64,000 bases of DNA from Calonectria ilicicola. Lineage: Eukaryota; Ascomycota; Sordariomycetes; Hypocreales; Nectriaceae. Positions 32,416 through 44,844 of this stretch are shown piece after piece; the stretch's first letter is position 1; the number at the start of each line of letters is the position of its first letter. The position numbers and the translations under genes were made by a program. A model generated the notes under the pieces. That model was given only the letters and a program-made list of their open reading frames with translations, made no database searches and had not been told where the DNA came from. The DNA lies in contig CP085827.1 in the NCBI GenBank assembly GCA_020809705.1, positions 6,448,001-6,512,000 on the forward strand, read 5' to 3'.

Positions 32416-35400
32416 TGTAGCAATTGAGGATAAAGGGGAAGAAGCAGGAGATGGGAGGGCTCTGGATGAGAGACAACAACCTGCGGTGTCAGGACGAGCC
32501 GGTGTAGAACTGGAGGGAACCGCAAAATTATATATCTGGTCGTAGGTAGGTTTGGAGGTAGAGCAATATTTTCACAAATGGAGCCTGCCGGCATGAACTT
32601 TGGCTAGAATCACACCCCCATCAAACACCGCCTTGCGAGTTTGGGAAGATCCCACCATTGCAGTCACCGAGCCGTCGTGTGTTGAGACCCCATCGTGGAG
32701 CCTTCTGCGCTAAGAATGGGAACGAGAGTCGTGACCACTTCCCCAAATCGGTTGACAAGGGACTAGGCCAACCCAGCTCCGGCCCTGGTCGCCGCGGGCT
32801 ATTCCAGGGACTGCATCCTGCTCTCCACGGCTATCAGATGTCTGTCTAGGCGTTGGTTACATCAACATCAACCATGGCGGGACTTGTCCCCATCTCTGGC
32901 AACAATAGGGTCACGTCGGGGTCCTTTGCAATGTGGAGCCGCAGGATTAAGCTTAGTATTTTGGGTGGTGGACCATTCACACATACAGAAAACGTAGCAC
33001 ATAGTTTTCTCTGAAACTTGTTCTTCATATCCAAGACGACGCAAAACAGCGCATGGAAGGACGAAAAAAGAAGCACACGACACACTTCCGAATCCGTCAC
33101 CGGCGCTGCAGAGATGATGCAGTCGCCAAGACTGGTGGCTAGGGACCGTTGCCGCTGGCGGCGCGATAGCGTCTGGCTCCTCTGGGCGGCATCATGCCCG
33201 GGATCAGCTTGAAGCCGGGTCGGCAAATTTTTGTCGACGCCAGACGGCTGGACTGCTTATCCACAGCTCGAACGACTTGCCAGCTGCGCAATATACCGTT
33301 GCATTGAGCGGGCTGCTCAAACCCATGGGGTTATCACCTTGATTCGGTGACCTGGTCGGGAAATTTGCGATATGATTCATTGTGGGGGGTTTTTTTTTTC
33401 CTATCTGCCTAGACATCTATCCAGATCCAGATCCAACCTGTATCGCATTTACATTTGCGAGTCCAACGGCTGAATCCAAGACGTCAATTGAGGCACGCGA
33501 CACATGACTGTTTACGGCGTCGAAACAAGGGACTTTTTAGCCCCAAGCAATCGCGACACGGGCACGCACAACTTTATCCCCAGTAAGGCTTGAGACGGTT
33601 GCCTGAAGCAGCCTAGCAGAGCCCATGCACAGGCCATCAACCAGCATTTGATCGCGACCCAGGACAAGGCCCTCTTGGAAACAACCACTCACAAACCCGC
33701 GTGCTTCCACGTTGTTAACAGATTGGCTTCTGGGGCCCTTTGCTGTAAACGATAATTCGCATCCCCCAAAACACCAACGTCGCTTCTGATATCTTGGCAG
33801 TCTTGGTATTTCCACAATCCCGACCGGAAACGCGCCCTTTTCTCCCAGCCCCCGTCCCGAGCCCTGTCCGCCGGCAAGAGATCGAACTGACCAGCCAGCT
33901 TTCGCGCCTTGCCCACGTTGCGAGCCCCCATGATTGTTGCGTTGCGAAGGTCAAATTGTTACAATCACAATTCCATCCAACCCTTACGCCTGGTTGTGGG
34001 TAACAGCTCAGTACAACATTCATGCACGAACATGAGCCATGGAGCCCGTTACGAAAACCCCGAAAAAAGTTTTTTTTAACTTTAATATTAAACATCAAAT
34101 GTCTGATGGGCTCACCGGATCAATGCAGCCATCTCATGGTTCTGCTGCAAATGCACCCCAGTTCATTCTCCACCACTTGTTGTGCCACCATTGCCTACCT
34201 CCCGACTTGGATTCTCGCTTCTTCAATCTGCTCCACCTAGGTTACTCGATTGTTCGGTGTCCAAATAGGTATAGTCTCCAACATGCCATCATATCTGCAA
34301 TACAACCCTTGAAGGATTGCGTGCCCCTTCTCCGATTCCCAGTATCTCTATTGAGTGACCAAACCATTCCCTAGTTTTTTTTTTTCAAAAATAAATAAGT
34401 AAAATAATTTATATCTAAAATTTCCTAAGTGAGTAATTAATTATTTATTTATTGTAGTGAAGTCAATATTCTGTGGCAGTTGAGTTTTATAGCTTCGAAG
34501 GCGAAAAAGTTCTAGGAACGCGACATTTCGTGGAGTGCATTATCTGCTCATACACCCAGAGTTTTTCTCGCATATGGATCATTTTCGGCTCCATGGATGC
34601 AATCCGGCCAACATTATGTTGGTCAATACAACGATCTTGGCCTAATACAACCTAGAATGGAAGGATTTGCGTCGACTACCCTGAACATTCTCTCACGTCC
34701 ATTCCAGCGGGTTATATATGGATAGTGCCCAAATTTTAAAATAATGGACAATGCAGAAAGTGAGCATGATGCTGGGAGATTTAGCATGGCATTACGCAGA
34801 AATTAGGCATATTAAAAGCCCAAGGAGAGCCTCGCAAACAAAGCACAATGCGGAGCGATTGGTAGTGATGCCGAGAGACGTGGCAGGATGTCGAAAGAAA
34901 GCAATAGGGCAGTTCACCATGACATCAATGGAATGCAATGCTAAGGTGAGGTGTAAATAAGAACAACTGTGTTGAGATTGACCAGTCTATTTAGTCGCCA
35001 AGGTCAACACCTATCGCACGAACCCACGGGGTTTATCATTAAATCACGACTTTGGGGGCGGTTTTATGAGAAGATATCAAACTGCTGTATAAAATACTGT
35101 AGCACTTCGCATCTCTTCTCTGGGCAATCTTGCTCAAAAGGTTGCGCATTTGAAGTGGCTCATGGTGGATGAGATGTCTCAACACAAGCCCGTTCTCCAT
35201 GAGCAATGAGATAATAAATAAAAACCTTTCAAATACCAATTTAACCAGAATTTATTCTCACATATATCAATAATAGCATGGTTTATTTTCTCGAGGCAAG
35301 TGCTCAGCTTTATGCTTCTCAAGCCTCAAGATATTTGCATTCACTGTCCGCTGGTGAAGTAGCTTAGGAAGTAAAGTGATTCAATATAGGGTAGGATGCG

Positions 35401-35507
35401 ACCACATTGGGCATCTCAAGACGATCCATAATCTTGGCAATAAAAACCTTTGGAGCAAGATGTTCTGTTATTGGAATAATATTCTTGTTTGAAATAGTGA
35501 GATATAA
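32416..35507. other. Intergenic, no supported gene
   Basis: About 3.1 kb. Contains the symporter promoter (right of 32415) and the 3' flank of the sugar transporter. Short frames lack motifs; an AT-rich stretch lies at 34380-34460. Confidence 0.5.
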
Positions 35508-37076
35508 CTATGACTCTGCCTTTGCTGTGGTTTCTTCCTCAACAACCCCTCCCTTGGCTTTTTCTTCATCGAGGGCGCCGTCACGGAGGCCAATGTCTGT
35601 CTCGACGAAGGAATCCACCACCTTCTTATAGCTTGGCAAAAAGTTGACGCAGAGCGGATACGACCAAGCAGCTACAAAAAATGCAAGGGGTACAACCATG
35701 GCCTTTCCAGTTCCAATGTTATCTGAAGCTGCACCCGTCAACGGTGGGACACAGGCTCCACCAACAACACCCGCCACAATGAAGCCGCTTCCTCGTTTAG
35801 TGTGGCGTCCGAGACCTCTCATGCCTAATGCAACAATGGTGGGGAAGCAGATGGATTCAAAGAAGAGGACAACATAGAGGAAAGAAATACCGGCGGTGTC
35901 GCGCTGGGTAATGGAAGGGGAGATGAATATGATGCACATTGTCAAGAATACCAAAAAGACCTTTCTTGGCATAAAGTATCTCATGAGGAGCACTCCAGTG
36001 AATCGACCAATGGCAAATGCTGCCTGGGCTCCGGCAAACAGCTTAGAGCCTGTGGCATCGCTCGTCCCTTTGCGCGTCTCGGTTGCGTAGTTGATGAAAA
36101 AGCTAGCAATGGCTACTTGGGCACCAGTGTAGCAGAATTGGGCAAAAGAGGCGTGGAATAATTTGTACTGTTTCCAGAATGGTTGCTGATCGGCCTCGGA
36201 CTGTGTTTCCTGAGCTTGAAATGCCATATCTGTGGGCCGTTAGCCTGATGGCTGCTTAGTTCTGAATTGTGCATCTATGACCTACCTGCGTCGGTAATTT
36301 CGGGGATTGTGGAGAAGAGGAACAGGGCCGCCAAAAGGAGCACAAAGACGGCAATTGCGAGGTAGACCCATTGTACATTGGCTAGAGCCTTTTCATCGTC
36401 AAAGTTGAAGAAGACGTAGGAACCGAGAACGGGGGCGATGACTGTCCCAACGCCATTGAAGGCTTGCGACATGTTGATTCGAATTTCCGCGTATCGAGGC
36501 GGCCCGCAAACTGGGACAAGATTAGTGGCGCTGGGGAGTGGGGTAACCGAGACACGCACCAGTGATGAAAGGGTTGGCGGCCGTTTCGAGCGAGCCTAGT
36601 CCATTGCCGATGATGAAGATGGAGGCGCAAAACCCCCCAAACGACTTGGCCTTGATGCAGGGAATGGCAATCAAGGCGCCGACGCCGTACAGGCAAAGGC
36701 CCCAGATGAAGACGGCCTTGTAGGAGAAGTGGCGGAGAATCCAAGCGGCATGGCCCAAGGACGCGAGTGGGTAAGCGCTGGCATTGAGTTAGAAGACATA
36801 GATCATGGCTTATGGACTGGGCTGGGCTGGGTGATGGGCGTACCCAAAATAGGCGGCTTGCAACCCCGCAGATCTGGCTCGAGTAATGTTGAGCGTTACT
36901 TGAAAGTGCTTGTTGAGGGTATCGAGGAGGCCATAACTGAAGCCCCAAAGGAAGAAGAGAGTGGTGACGAGGGCGAGGGGCCAGATGGACTCGCGCAGTG
37001 TCAGCTCGGCGGCCCTGGTGACGCTGTGGTCAGAGACCCTGAGAGAGCGCTTTTTGACAAAATCCTTGAAGCCCAT
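35508..37076 (-). CDS. FHS-family MFS sugar transporter (L-fucose permease-like)
   Basis: Exons 37076-36844, 36777-36560, 36510-36286 and 36229-35508 give 465 aa. Donors are GTACGC, GTGCGT and GTAGGT; acceptors are CAG. The N-terminus reads into LFFLWGFSYGLLDTLNKHFQ, the hallmark of fucose:H+ symporters, and then ITVCGPPRYAEIRINMSQAFNGVG, typical of fungal members. GNGLGSLETAANPF corresponds to the conserved sugar-site region of FucP-like proteins. Twelve membrane segments are expected. The family carries fucose, glucose/galactose or other hexoses or pentoses with protons; the fungal substrate cannot be read from sequence. The C-terminal tail is short and acidic. Repeated CGGRTAAT motifs lie 490-590 bases upstream and may control the gene. 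Confidence 0.9.
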
Positions 37077-38784
37077 TGTGGTTGATTGCAGCGGGGAAAA
37101 GATTGGAAAGAGGAATGTCGACGGCGTGGTTTGGTCATGTTATGTTATCGGGCAAGGGAGAGGGCATTGCTGCCCGCATTGTCTCGGTCGAGGCCACCCC
37201 GAACCTCGGGCACACTCTCGGTGAATTTAGCGATTTACTACTGGACAGAAGACGCTGCAAACTATTCACTGCCCATGCCATGTCTGGGAGGCACGCGATG
37301 CGTGGATCTGCACCGTCAGTTGGAGAAATGGGCAGCACATGGTCTCATCGAGGCAGCGGGGAAGCGACCAGGAGCGACCCCATGGGGAAGCGGATCCCTA
37401 ACACTTGGAGGCCGGGGGAGCGGGAGGCGGGGCAAGGAGGGTGAGAGCTGGCTTGATTGGTGACGGCGAGCTTGGAGAAGCATGCCTTGAAGCAATGATG
37501 GCCCGAGGTGGTGGTCAATTAACTTTGATGGCGCCATTTGATGGGGGATGAAACATCGCGACTCGGATAATTACCTGCCAAAGCCAACACGACTCGGGTA
37601 ATTCTTTGATACAGCTGTGTACAAAAAAAAAGTGTGAGCCGGGTAATTCTTTGACACAGCCGTGTAATGTTCGCCAACCAAAACGAGCCTGCAGGCGAAC
37701 TGCCGCGCCAGGGAATTTAAACCTTGAAATCTCCCCTACAACTGCTCAAGCCTAACGGTATTTGCCATGGCACCAATCCAAGACTGGAAACTTGCAGACA
37801 ATGCGACCTTGACGTTAGTTCCCCGCATGCTCGGTCCAAATCAACTGAGAACCCGTGCGCCAAAAAACGCCTCAGCCGTCAATATACGAGGAGATTTCCC
37901 TCACGGCTCAATAAATTGAACTCAGCCACCACTATGGCACCCAGCCATATTTATTTTAGCGATCAACACTCGCCTACTGCGTAAAATCCGGGGCTTTGGT
38001 AAAGCTCGCCCACCAGTCTAGGCTGACGTGTATTTAGCCGCGACTCAAGTAGCTCCCCCTCTCTGCGCCCCCCTGCCTGGCTCAAAGCTTGGGGTGCAAA
38101 GCAACGTTGCCCAGAAGCTGCAATTGGCCAGCCATGGGGATTTCTGTCGGTCCAACCATTTTCGCACCAATGCCTGGCGTGTCTCGTATTTGAACCTGTT
38201 TTGATGGCTGGGCGCGTGGCCTTGGCGGAGGGGTCGTAGGGGCAAATAAGATGGGTTGACGCATGTAATCTCTATCTAGATGGCATTTGAAGCCTAATAC
38301 TCCAGAGCAGCAGAGAAAATTAAGGAGTCCTTTTTAGTGGTATTATAGTGTTAGTAGGTCGAACGACATGGGCTAATCGCGATGTCGTGGCGGTGACATT
38401 GACAACCAACTTAATAGCCGTTTGATCAGGAGGTGATCCAATAAAACACCTAGACGACTTACTTACTTTCCACAATAAAACCAGTAAAGTTAGCCCAATA
38501 AATGGTGGCACCAACACAAGAGGACGCCGCTTGAGCACAATCAGTGGCCAACAGTATGCAAGACAAGTGTCAAGGGGAACATAGTACTTTCATTATTAAG
38601 GATAGACTATCTGAAATTGATGGAAAATGGTACTTTTAATCCCTTCCGTGCGGTATTTTCGCCGGAACCCTCCCATAATTGGTGGTATTTTTTTTTCTTC
38701 TTTTGCAACTTGAATCCGCCCCGGAAGGCCAAGTTTTTGTAAACTATTACATATTAAAGAAAGGAACAACAAGAGTTGGTATTT
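37077..38784. other. Intergenic, with promoter repeats, no supported gene
   Basis: Promoter of the sugar transporter (left) and 3' flank of the repeat protein (right). Open frames at 37086-37463 are overlapping and motif-free. Contains the CGGRTAAT repeats at 37564-37666. Confidence 0.5.
37591..37666. repeat. Two-copy direct repeat with CGGGTAAT cores upstream of the sugar transporter
   Basis: Two copies, 37591-37621 and 37636-37666 (spacing 45 bases), share CGGGTAATTCTTTGA and then ACAGC/CGTGTA, differing at two C/T positions in that part. A third core, CGGATAAT, is at 37564-37571. All three fit CGGRTAAT, a Zn2Cys6-type half site. Confidence 0.7.
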
Positions 38785-41700
38785 TTAATAGATGCGTGTC
38801 TGGCATCTGCGGCATCTGTTTCGATCGCCCAAAAGGCAGACATCGACATAAATGGCAATGTAGTATTCGTTTTCGCATTGAAAATCGTCCTTGATTGCAA
38901 TCGCGAAGTTGTTGAAGCCCTTTTCTTCCACTGCTAGCGATGTATACGTCTCTGGGGCACAGATGTTTGGGCCATCGACACTATCGGAGCCGCCGTCACA
39001 ACCAATGTAGACTGCAGCCGCCGTCGCAATGTACTGTGGCTGATTGTTGACGGTTAACTGGACAACAATGTCTGTGTAATCGCTCTTCTTGTCTAGTTGG
39101 AGAGAGTAGCTACCAAGTGTCTCATAACCGGACTGGAGACTTCCCGCCACGGTGGCTTCCAGATCTGCGAGGCAATACCGGAGGAAGTATCCTGGGTGGT
39201 TATAGCAGGAATTGGGGTTGGGCCAGTGAGAGAGATCCGACAGAGGACTTGTCTCAGCGCCGCCAACACCCCAAGATGAAACTAGTTTTCCGTGGCAGTC
39301 AGGCGCTGCGCCATTGTAATACTTGTTTCGCTTCATAAATCGCCCAACATGTCTTGGTTTAATTCTCGCGCCCTCATCTCTCTTTTTATTAACCTCTTCG
39401 GATGCGGGCTCGTCAGCGACGTGGTCACCTTGAGCATGTCCGTGGGCAACGTGGTCGCCGGCTCCATGTCCCGAGTGTTCTGCGTGTTCATGACTGGACT
39501 CATGGCCGCTATGGACTTCACCGCCGTCTTGCTCCGAGTGCCCGTGGCTGGTTATATGCTCAGGGCCGTGTCCCGAATGACTTTCGCTATCGTCGTGTCC
39601 TGCATGCTCGTGGGTGGTTGTGTGTCCTGTATGGTCGTGGGTAGTTCCATGTTCTGCGTGTTCTGAGCCAGTTCCATGTCCTTCGTGATGAGCTGAATAT
39701 TCGTGGGCAGTGCTATGTTCAGCATCATGTCCGGTTCCGTGACTGGCATGTTCATGGCTAGTTCCATGTCCGATACCGTGATCAGAATAACTCTCGCTGC
39801 TGCTGTGTCCTACGTGCTCATGTTCAGCGTAGTGTCCCGAGTGCTCATTGCTAGTCCCATGACCGGAGTCATGGGCAGTATCGTGGCTGCTGCCGTGATC
39901 AACATGCTCGTGAGTTACCTCATGTCCACTATGCTCATAGTAGGGTTGAGAATGTTCATTGTGGCCATGAGTTTCATGATGGTGCGGGCGGGGTTCGTCA
40001 TGATACTCGTGATACTCGTGATATTCATAATGACTGTCGTGAGGACGGCCATGAGGATGTTCCTGAGATTCATGATGACCATGGTCATGATGCTCATGAG
40101 TTTCTTGATGGTGAGGACGTTCGTGATGCTCTCCGTGATGATTTTGACCGCTATCGTGCTGAGAACTAGAATGATGCGGATCGCTGCTCTCATGCTCACT
40201 GGAATGAATATGACCGCTGTGGTCTTGAGAGCTAGAATGGTGTTGACTGCTGTGCTCATGCGCACCGGAATGAATTTGACCACTGTGATCTTGGGAGCTA
40301 GGGTGCTGCTGCGCAGTGTGCGAGCCTGGATGAGTCTGACTGTGCTCATGCTCACTGTAGTGGGGCTGGCCACTGTGCTCTTGATAACCAGGATGCTGTT
40401 GACTAGGGTGCGAATCTGAATGGGGTTGACTATCGTGCTCATGCGCGCCAGAATGAACTTGGCCGCTGTGATCTTGGGAGCCAGGGCCTTTCTGGCCAGT
40501 ATGCGAACCAGAATGAGTTTGACCGCTGTGCTCAAGCGAACTAGAGTGAGTTTGGCTACTCTGTCCAGGTCCTTGATGGCCATGGCCAGCCTCGTGACCG
40601 CCCACTGATTGACCTGCATGTCCGCCACCTTTTGAATGACTACTGTGAGATTGCTTATCGGCGGCTGTGCCATGGTCGGTACCCTGAGTTGTAGGCTTAT
40701 CTGCAGAATGACTGGGAGGAGCCTTGCTGGGAGGAGCCTTGCTCGGATCGTCTGGTTTTTTGGCTGGAGGAGCTTTGGTTGTATCATCTGGTTTTTTGGC
40801 AGGGGGTGCCTTGGTTGTATCGTCTGGCTTCTTGGTTGGAGGAGGTTTTGTTACACCATCCGGCTTGTGAGCCGAATCATCAGGCTTCTTAGCTGGGGGG
40901 GCCTTGGTCGTGTCATCCGGCTTCTTGGCGGGGGGAGCTTTAGTTGTATCATCTGGTTGATGAGTTGAGTCGACAGGCTTCTTAGTGGGTGGGGCTTTAG
41001 TTGTATCGTCGGGCTGATGAGTTGAATCATCAGGTTTTTTAGCTGGGGGAGCCTTGGTCGTGTCATCCGGCTGCTGAGCTGGAGAAGCTTTAGTTGTATC
41101 ATCTGGCTTGTGAGCTGAATCATCAGGCTTCTTAGCTGGGGGGGCCTTGGTCGTGTCATCCGGCTTCTTGGTGGGGGGAGCTTTAGTTGTATCATCTGGC
41201 TTGTGAGTTGAGTCATCAGGCTTCTTAGTGGATGGGGCTTTTGTTGTATCCTCAGGTTTATGAGTTGGATCATCAGGTTTCTGAGCAGTAGGAGCTTTGG
41301 TTCCATCATCTGGCTTATGAGTTGACTCATTCGGCTTCTTGGAAGAAGGAGCTTTCGCTGTATCATCAGGCTTCTTCACTGGATTAGTTAACTTCCTGCC
41401 TGGATCCTCTGGCTTCTTCGCCGAATCAGCTGGCTTTTTGGCTGGTTTCTTAGCCGGATCCTGAACAGGATCCGCTGGCTTTTTAGCTGAATCAGCCGGT
41501 TTGGTTGTATCATCTGGTTTCTTGACCGGGTCGTCTGGTTTCTTAGCTGGAGAGTCTGGTTTAGTTGTATCGTCTGGCTTCTTAACCGAGCCATCTGGCT
41601 TCTTGACTGTATCGTCTGGCTTCTTGGATGCATCGTCCGGCTTCTTACTTGAGGGTTTGGTCACAATGCTATCCTCAGTGTCTTTTGTAGAGCCACTGCC

Positions 41701-43059
41701 TTTACCGACACTTTGGGCTCCATGCCCCCCCCCCTTTGTATGACTAGAACCTTTGCTGCCGCTTTGATCCTTTCCTTTTTCTGGGGATGGCTTGCTGGCT
41801 CCCTTATCGCCATGGCTTTGGGTTCCGTGTCCACCCGCTTTTGAATGGCTGCTTCCTTTACCTGGACTGATGCCTTTGTCACGATCGGCTTCTTTGCCGC
41901 TTTGGATCAGATCGATGGGCTCCTTTGCTAGTGTCTCGCCCTTCTCAGCACCCTTGTCTTGACCAGATCCTTTACCCTTCTGATTATGGGCTCCGTGATC
42001 TGCTCCATTATCGCCGTGATCTGAGCCTTTCTGGCACTCTTCGTAGCATTCTTGGTCACAATCGGGACCATCGCACCCAGAGGAGTATTTTCCTTGTCGA
42101 GCATTGCACTTGGTGTGGCATGCCGTTTCTTCATTGCCACAGTTACCATGACAGGGGGGGCCGTAATGATATTCGTTGCCATAATAATGCTCGTGATAAT
42201 CATTGTGTTTATGGTAGCTGTAAGGTTTGCGCGGCTCAACTTTGGAAGGGAGTCTTTTATAAAGGCCTCTATAATGCATGTCAGTTTGACGCTCCAAATT
42301 ATGCACAGGATCTTTCAACTTACGTGTGGGGCAGTGGTTTGTGATACGTGAGGCCCGGATAGCTGGTTATTTGGTCAGTCTTTCCCCGGATCAAGGCAGG
42401 AGAAGATGTACATACCCTGAGTTGCAATCGGGGCATTCGGTGCAGCAATAGCTTAGAGAGAACCAACAAACGTCATCTTGGACACCGCGGCTGTACAGTT
42501 CGTACTTCTTGTAACCGTGAGCGATGGTGGCTTTGATCTGGATATAGAAGACCCAAGATCCGTCTCCCTGGATGGGACACATCTCCTTATAGGAACCACC
42601 GTCTGTCAAGGCGAAATATGGGACGTGACATTTGACCTCTTTGCAATCATTTTGAGGCATGCAATGCCCGCCCTCTATGGTGTATACGGGTGACTGATCG
42701 GTTGGAGGCGCCTCGCGTTGAATGTGTACGGAAACATCCTCATATTTGTAGCGGTTGATGCTAGTAAAATCGAAGACAAGGCCCTCATCTTTGAATCCGA
42801 AGCAGACCTTGCCTAGAGCATCAGCCGGGTGGCAGTTGGAGTTTCCGAAGCAGAGGTCCCAACAGCGACCTGGCTGGTTGCCTTGATGAGGGAAAACTAG
42901 TGTTTTTGAGTCTGGAACCCAGTTTCCTTTGCCAACCTTGCCGCAACCGTCGAGAGAGCGACAATCCCCTCGAGGAGCACTCTTTTCGAAGTAAGCGTAT
43001 TTTTGGTAGGCTGTAGCGCCAAGAGCTCCCTGAAGGGCGCACAAGAGAGAAGTTCTCAT
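38785..43059 (-). CDS. Secreted giant repeat protein: Cys-rich head, KPDD repeats, His/Ser-rich repeats, Cys-rich tail
   Basis: Exons 43059-42416, 42362-42324 and 42268-38785 encode 1388 aa; both introns have consensus donors (GTATGT, GTAAGT) and keep phase. Residues 1-17 are a signal peptide. Residues 18-228 form a Cys-rich head (RGD at 30-32; CWDLCFGNSNC; FSLSYCCTECPDC). A second Cys cluster follows (CHGNCGNEETACHTKC, CDQECYEEC). Then come Gly/Lys/Ser-rich sequence, about 300 residues of KKPDDTTKAPPA-type repeats, and about 430 residues very rich in His, Ser and Glu (SSQDHSGQIHSGAHEH type). A Cys-containing tail of about 180 residues ends the protein. Dibasic sites (YKR, NKKR, MKR) suggest Kex2 cleavage. 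No GPI signal is seen. I do not recognise the whole architecture. A role as secreted or matrix adhesin or metal-binding mucin is inference. Confidence 0.85.
39400..40650 (-). repeat. His/Ser-rich tandem repeats
   Basis: Imperfect repeats encoding units such as SSQDHSGQIHSGAHEH, with His at every second to fourth residue. The first half has about 15-20-residue units; the second half degrades into HE/HY/DH-rich sequence with GHGT and EHAGH blocks. Confidence 0.85.
40715..41655 (-). repeat. KPDD tandem repeats
   Basis: Repeats of AKKPDDTTKAPP and THKPDDTTKAP type at 8-13-residue period, more than 30 KPDD-like cores. DNA copies are similar enough for slippage or unequal exchange. Confidence 0.85.
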
Positions 43060-44844
43060 AGTTGCCCCCCGGAGCTGATTTAAAAGATGAACATAGAACA
43101 ACTGGCAATGGATATTCTGAATGCCATTCTTTTGTCTTCAGCTCTGGGGTTTTGTACTCAGCAACTTCGGGATGGAAAGCCATGATGTTGCCAGAGTGCT
43201 GTTCGCCTCCGCGCGTGGGAGGCCGAAAAGAAAGACTATTGTGCATGATGGCTCAAGGCTTCTGTAGCATGGTGGAGAGATGGAAAGCTTGAGATGAGGG
43301 GGTTATGCGGTGGTGATGGTGTTTTGGCTCGAATGGCGACCGCAGGTGAACTCAAATTCATTCTGTTGAAAAAGAACGCGTACATGGCACCGAACGAATG
43401 GGCTGTATAGACTCATTATTAACACGGAGAGCGGCAAGATGAGCAAATAATTAGGTGTAATTGATGCGCAGCTGAATTTGGATGCCACGAACGGGTAGAA
43501 TTGACAAGATAGGCGGAGCAGACTTGGAAAAACAAGCCATCTTCTGAGCAATGCTAGACATGACCAAATTTAGGAAGGATTATTCAAGGCGGGAACCAGA
43601 AACTTTCCGAAACAAAAGCCAAGTGAAGGTTTCTGCATCATGACCATGTTGACTGTTTCAGGGTTTCCACTATAACATCATGCAAAGCACATGTGCTACA
43701 GCAGAGGAGATAGGACAGGTCGGGCCTTCTCGGTGCCATGGTTTGAAGCGAGCGAGCGACTCGGGCTGATACAGGGCGGCAAATGGGTGACGCGGTGCTT
43801 ATCCCTCGAACGCAGATGATGCGACGGAGCTGAAGAAGCGGGCTACGACGAGAACGGCATCGTGTCTGACAAGACAGATAGCCGGTGCGAACCAGTCGGA
43901 CAGTGTGACCCGATGACGACCAATCAGGCCGGGCAGAGATACGTGGCGAGTGACAGGCGACAGGTGAAATCCGTGGGCTTGGTTTCTTTCGCCAAGCTGC
44001 ATTGAGTGATGCAAGCGTGTCGTTCGAGAAGCGCGGGAGCACGCGGGGCGTACCCGTCTTTAGCAGTTCAGCGCCCCCACGTACACCTAGTAGCTGTGCA
44101 GCAGTGCTGCCAGCTGCCAATCAATGGCCGCGCGAGCTGGAGCGAAAAGAGAGATGAATACCATGCTCCTCAATGCCAGAATCTAGAACCTTGCTTGCGG
44201 TCAGATGTCATTCGATGCTGTAGCTCCTAGTGCTGTGGCGTCCTGCGGGCCTGGTCACTGTCTCTGCTGAGGACACCACCACCAACAGCGACGGCACTGA
44301 GGCGTGTGAAGGCGCGGCACACACACACACACACACACGCACACACGCACACACGCACACACACACACCCATATACACCGACGGGAGGGCCATTCGCACC
44401 TCTTTCGACGGCTGCACATCGCACAGGGGTTTCGGGCCACAGAGAAACGAGTCTTTACCATGGCTTGCTCCCAGAGGAGCCGACGAATTGGGGGCAGCAA
44501 TGAGGACACCTGCCTCCTGCTGGCCTGTCGGTGTGGCCGTGTAGACTAAATGATTGGGGATGGGGATACCATTCAAGCCTCTATCTGTTATATCCCTCGC
44601 TTCTGATGATTCACTGTACGCCTAATGCACGCCTCAAACCAAGCTGGGCGTTTCTTTCTCGATGGGGGGGGGGCGGTCGTCGATATCCCTTTTCTTTCTG
44701 TGTCCCCCGTTTCTTTTTGCTTTTTCATTTTACTCATCAATTCCCATCCACTTCTCACTTCTCGGCGTATCCCTCCTAGCCCATTCCAAGTTCAATATTT
44801 AAGCTTTTAGGCTTGCCTTGCCTTTGGTTTCAACCATTGTCATC
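43060..44844. other. Divergent promoter region between repeat protein and monooxygenase
   Basis: About 1.8 kb shared by two divergent genes. Holds a CA microsatellite (44318-44368) and a poly-G run at 44664-44673. No coding frame supported. Confidence 0.5.
44318..44368. repeat. (CA)n microsatellite
   Basis: About 50 bases of CA dinucleotide repeat with three G interruptions. It creates false Thr/His frames on both strands. Confidence 0.95.

Noticed and set aside
39703..40787. Open frames on both strands rich in Met/Ile/Val or Pro/Leu across the His-rich and KPDD repeats
   Set aside because: They are alternate-frame readings of the repeat DNA and have no start context or family features.
42964..42972. 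Animal-virus-like or toxin origin for the RGD-containing protein
   Set aside because: No viral or toxin family features; fungal introns and fungal secretion signals are present.
44318..44368. Possible CRISPR or regulatory array at the CA repeats
   Set aside because: Simple dinucleotide microsatellite; CRISPR arrays are not expected in fungi.
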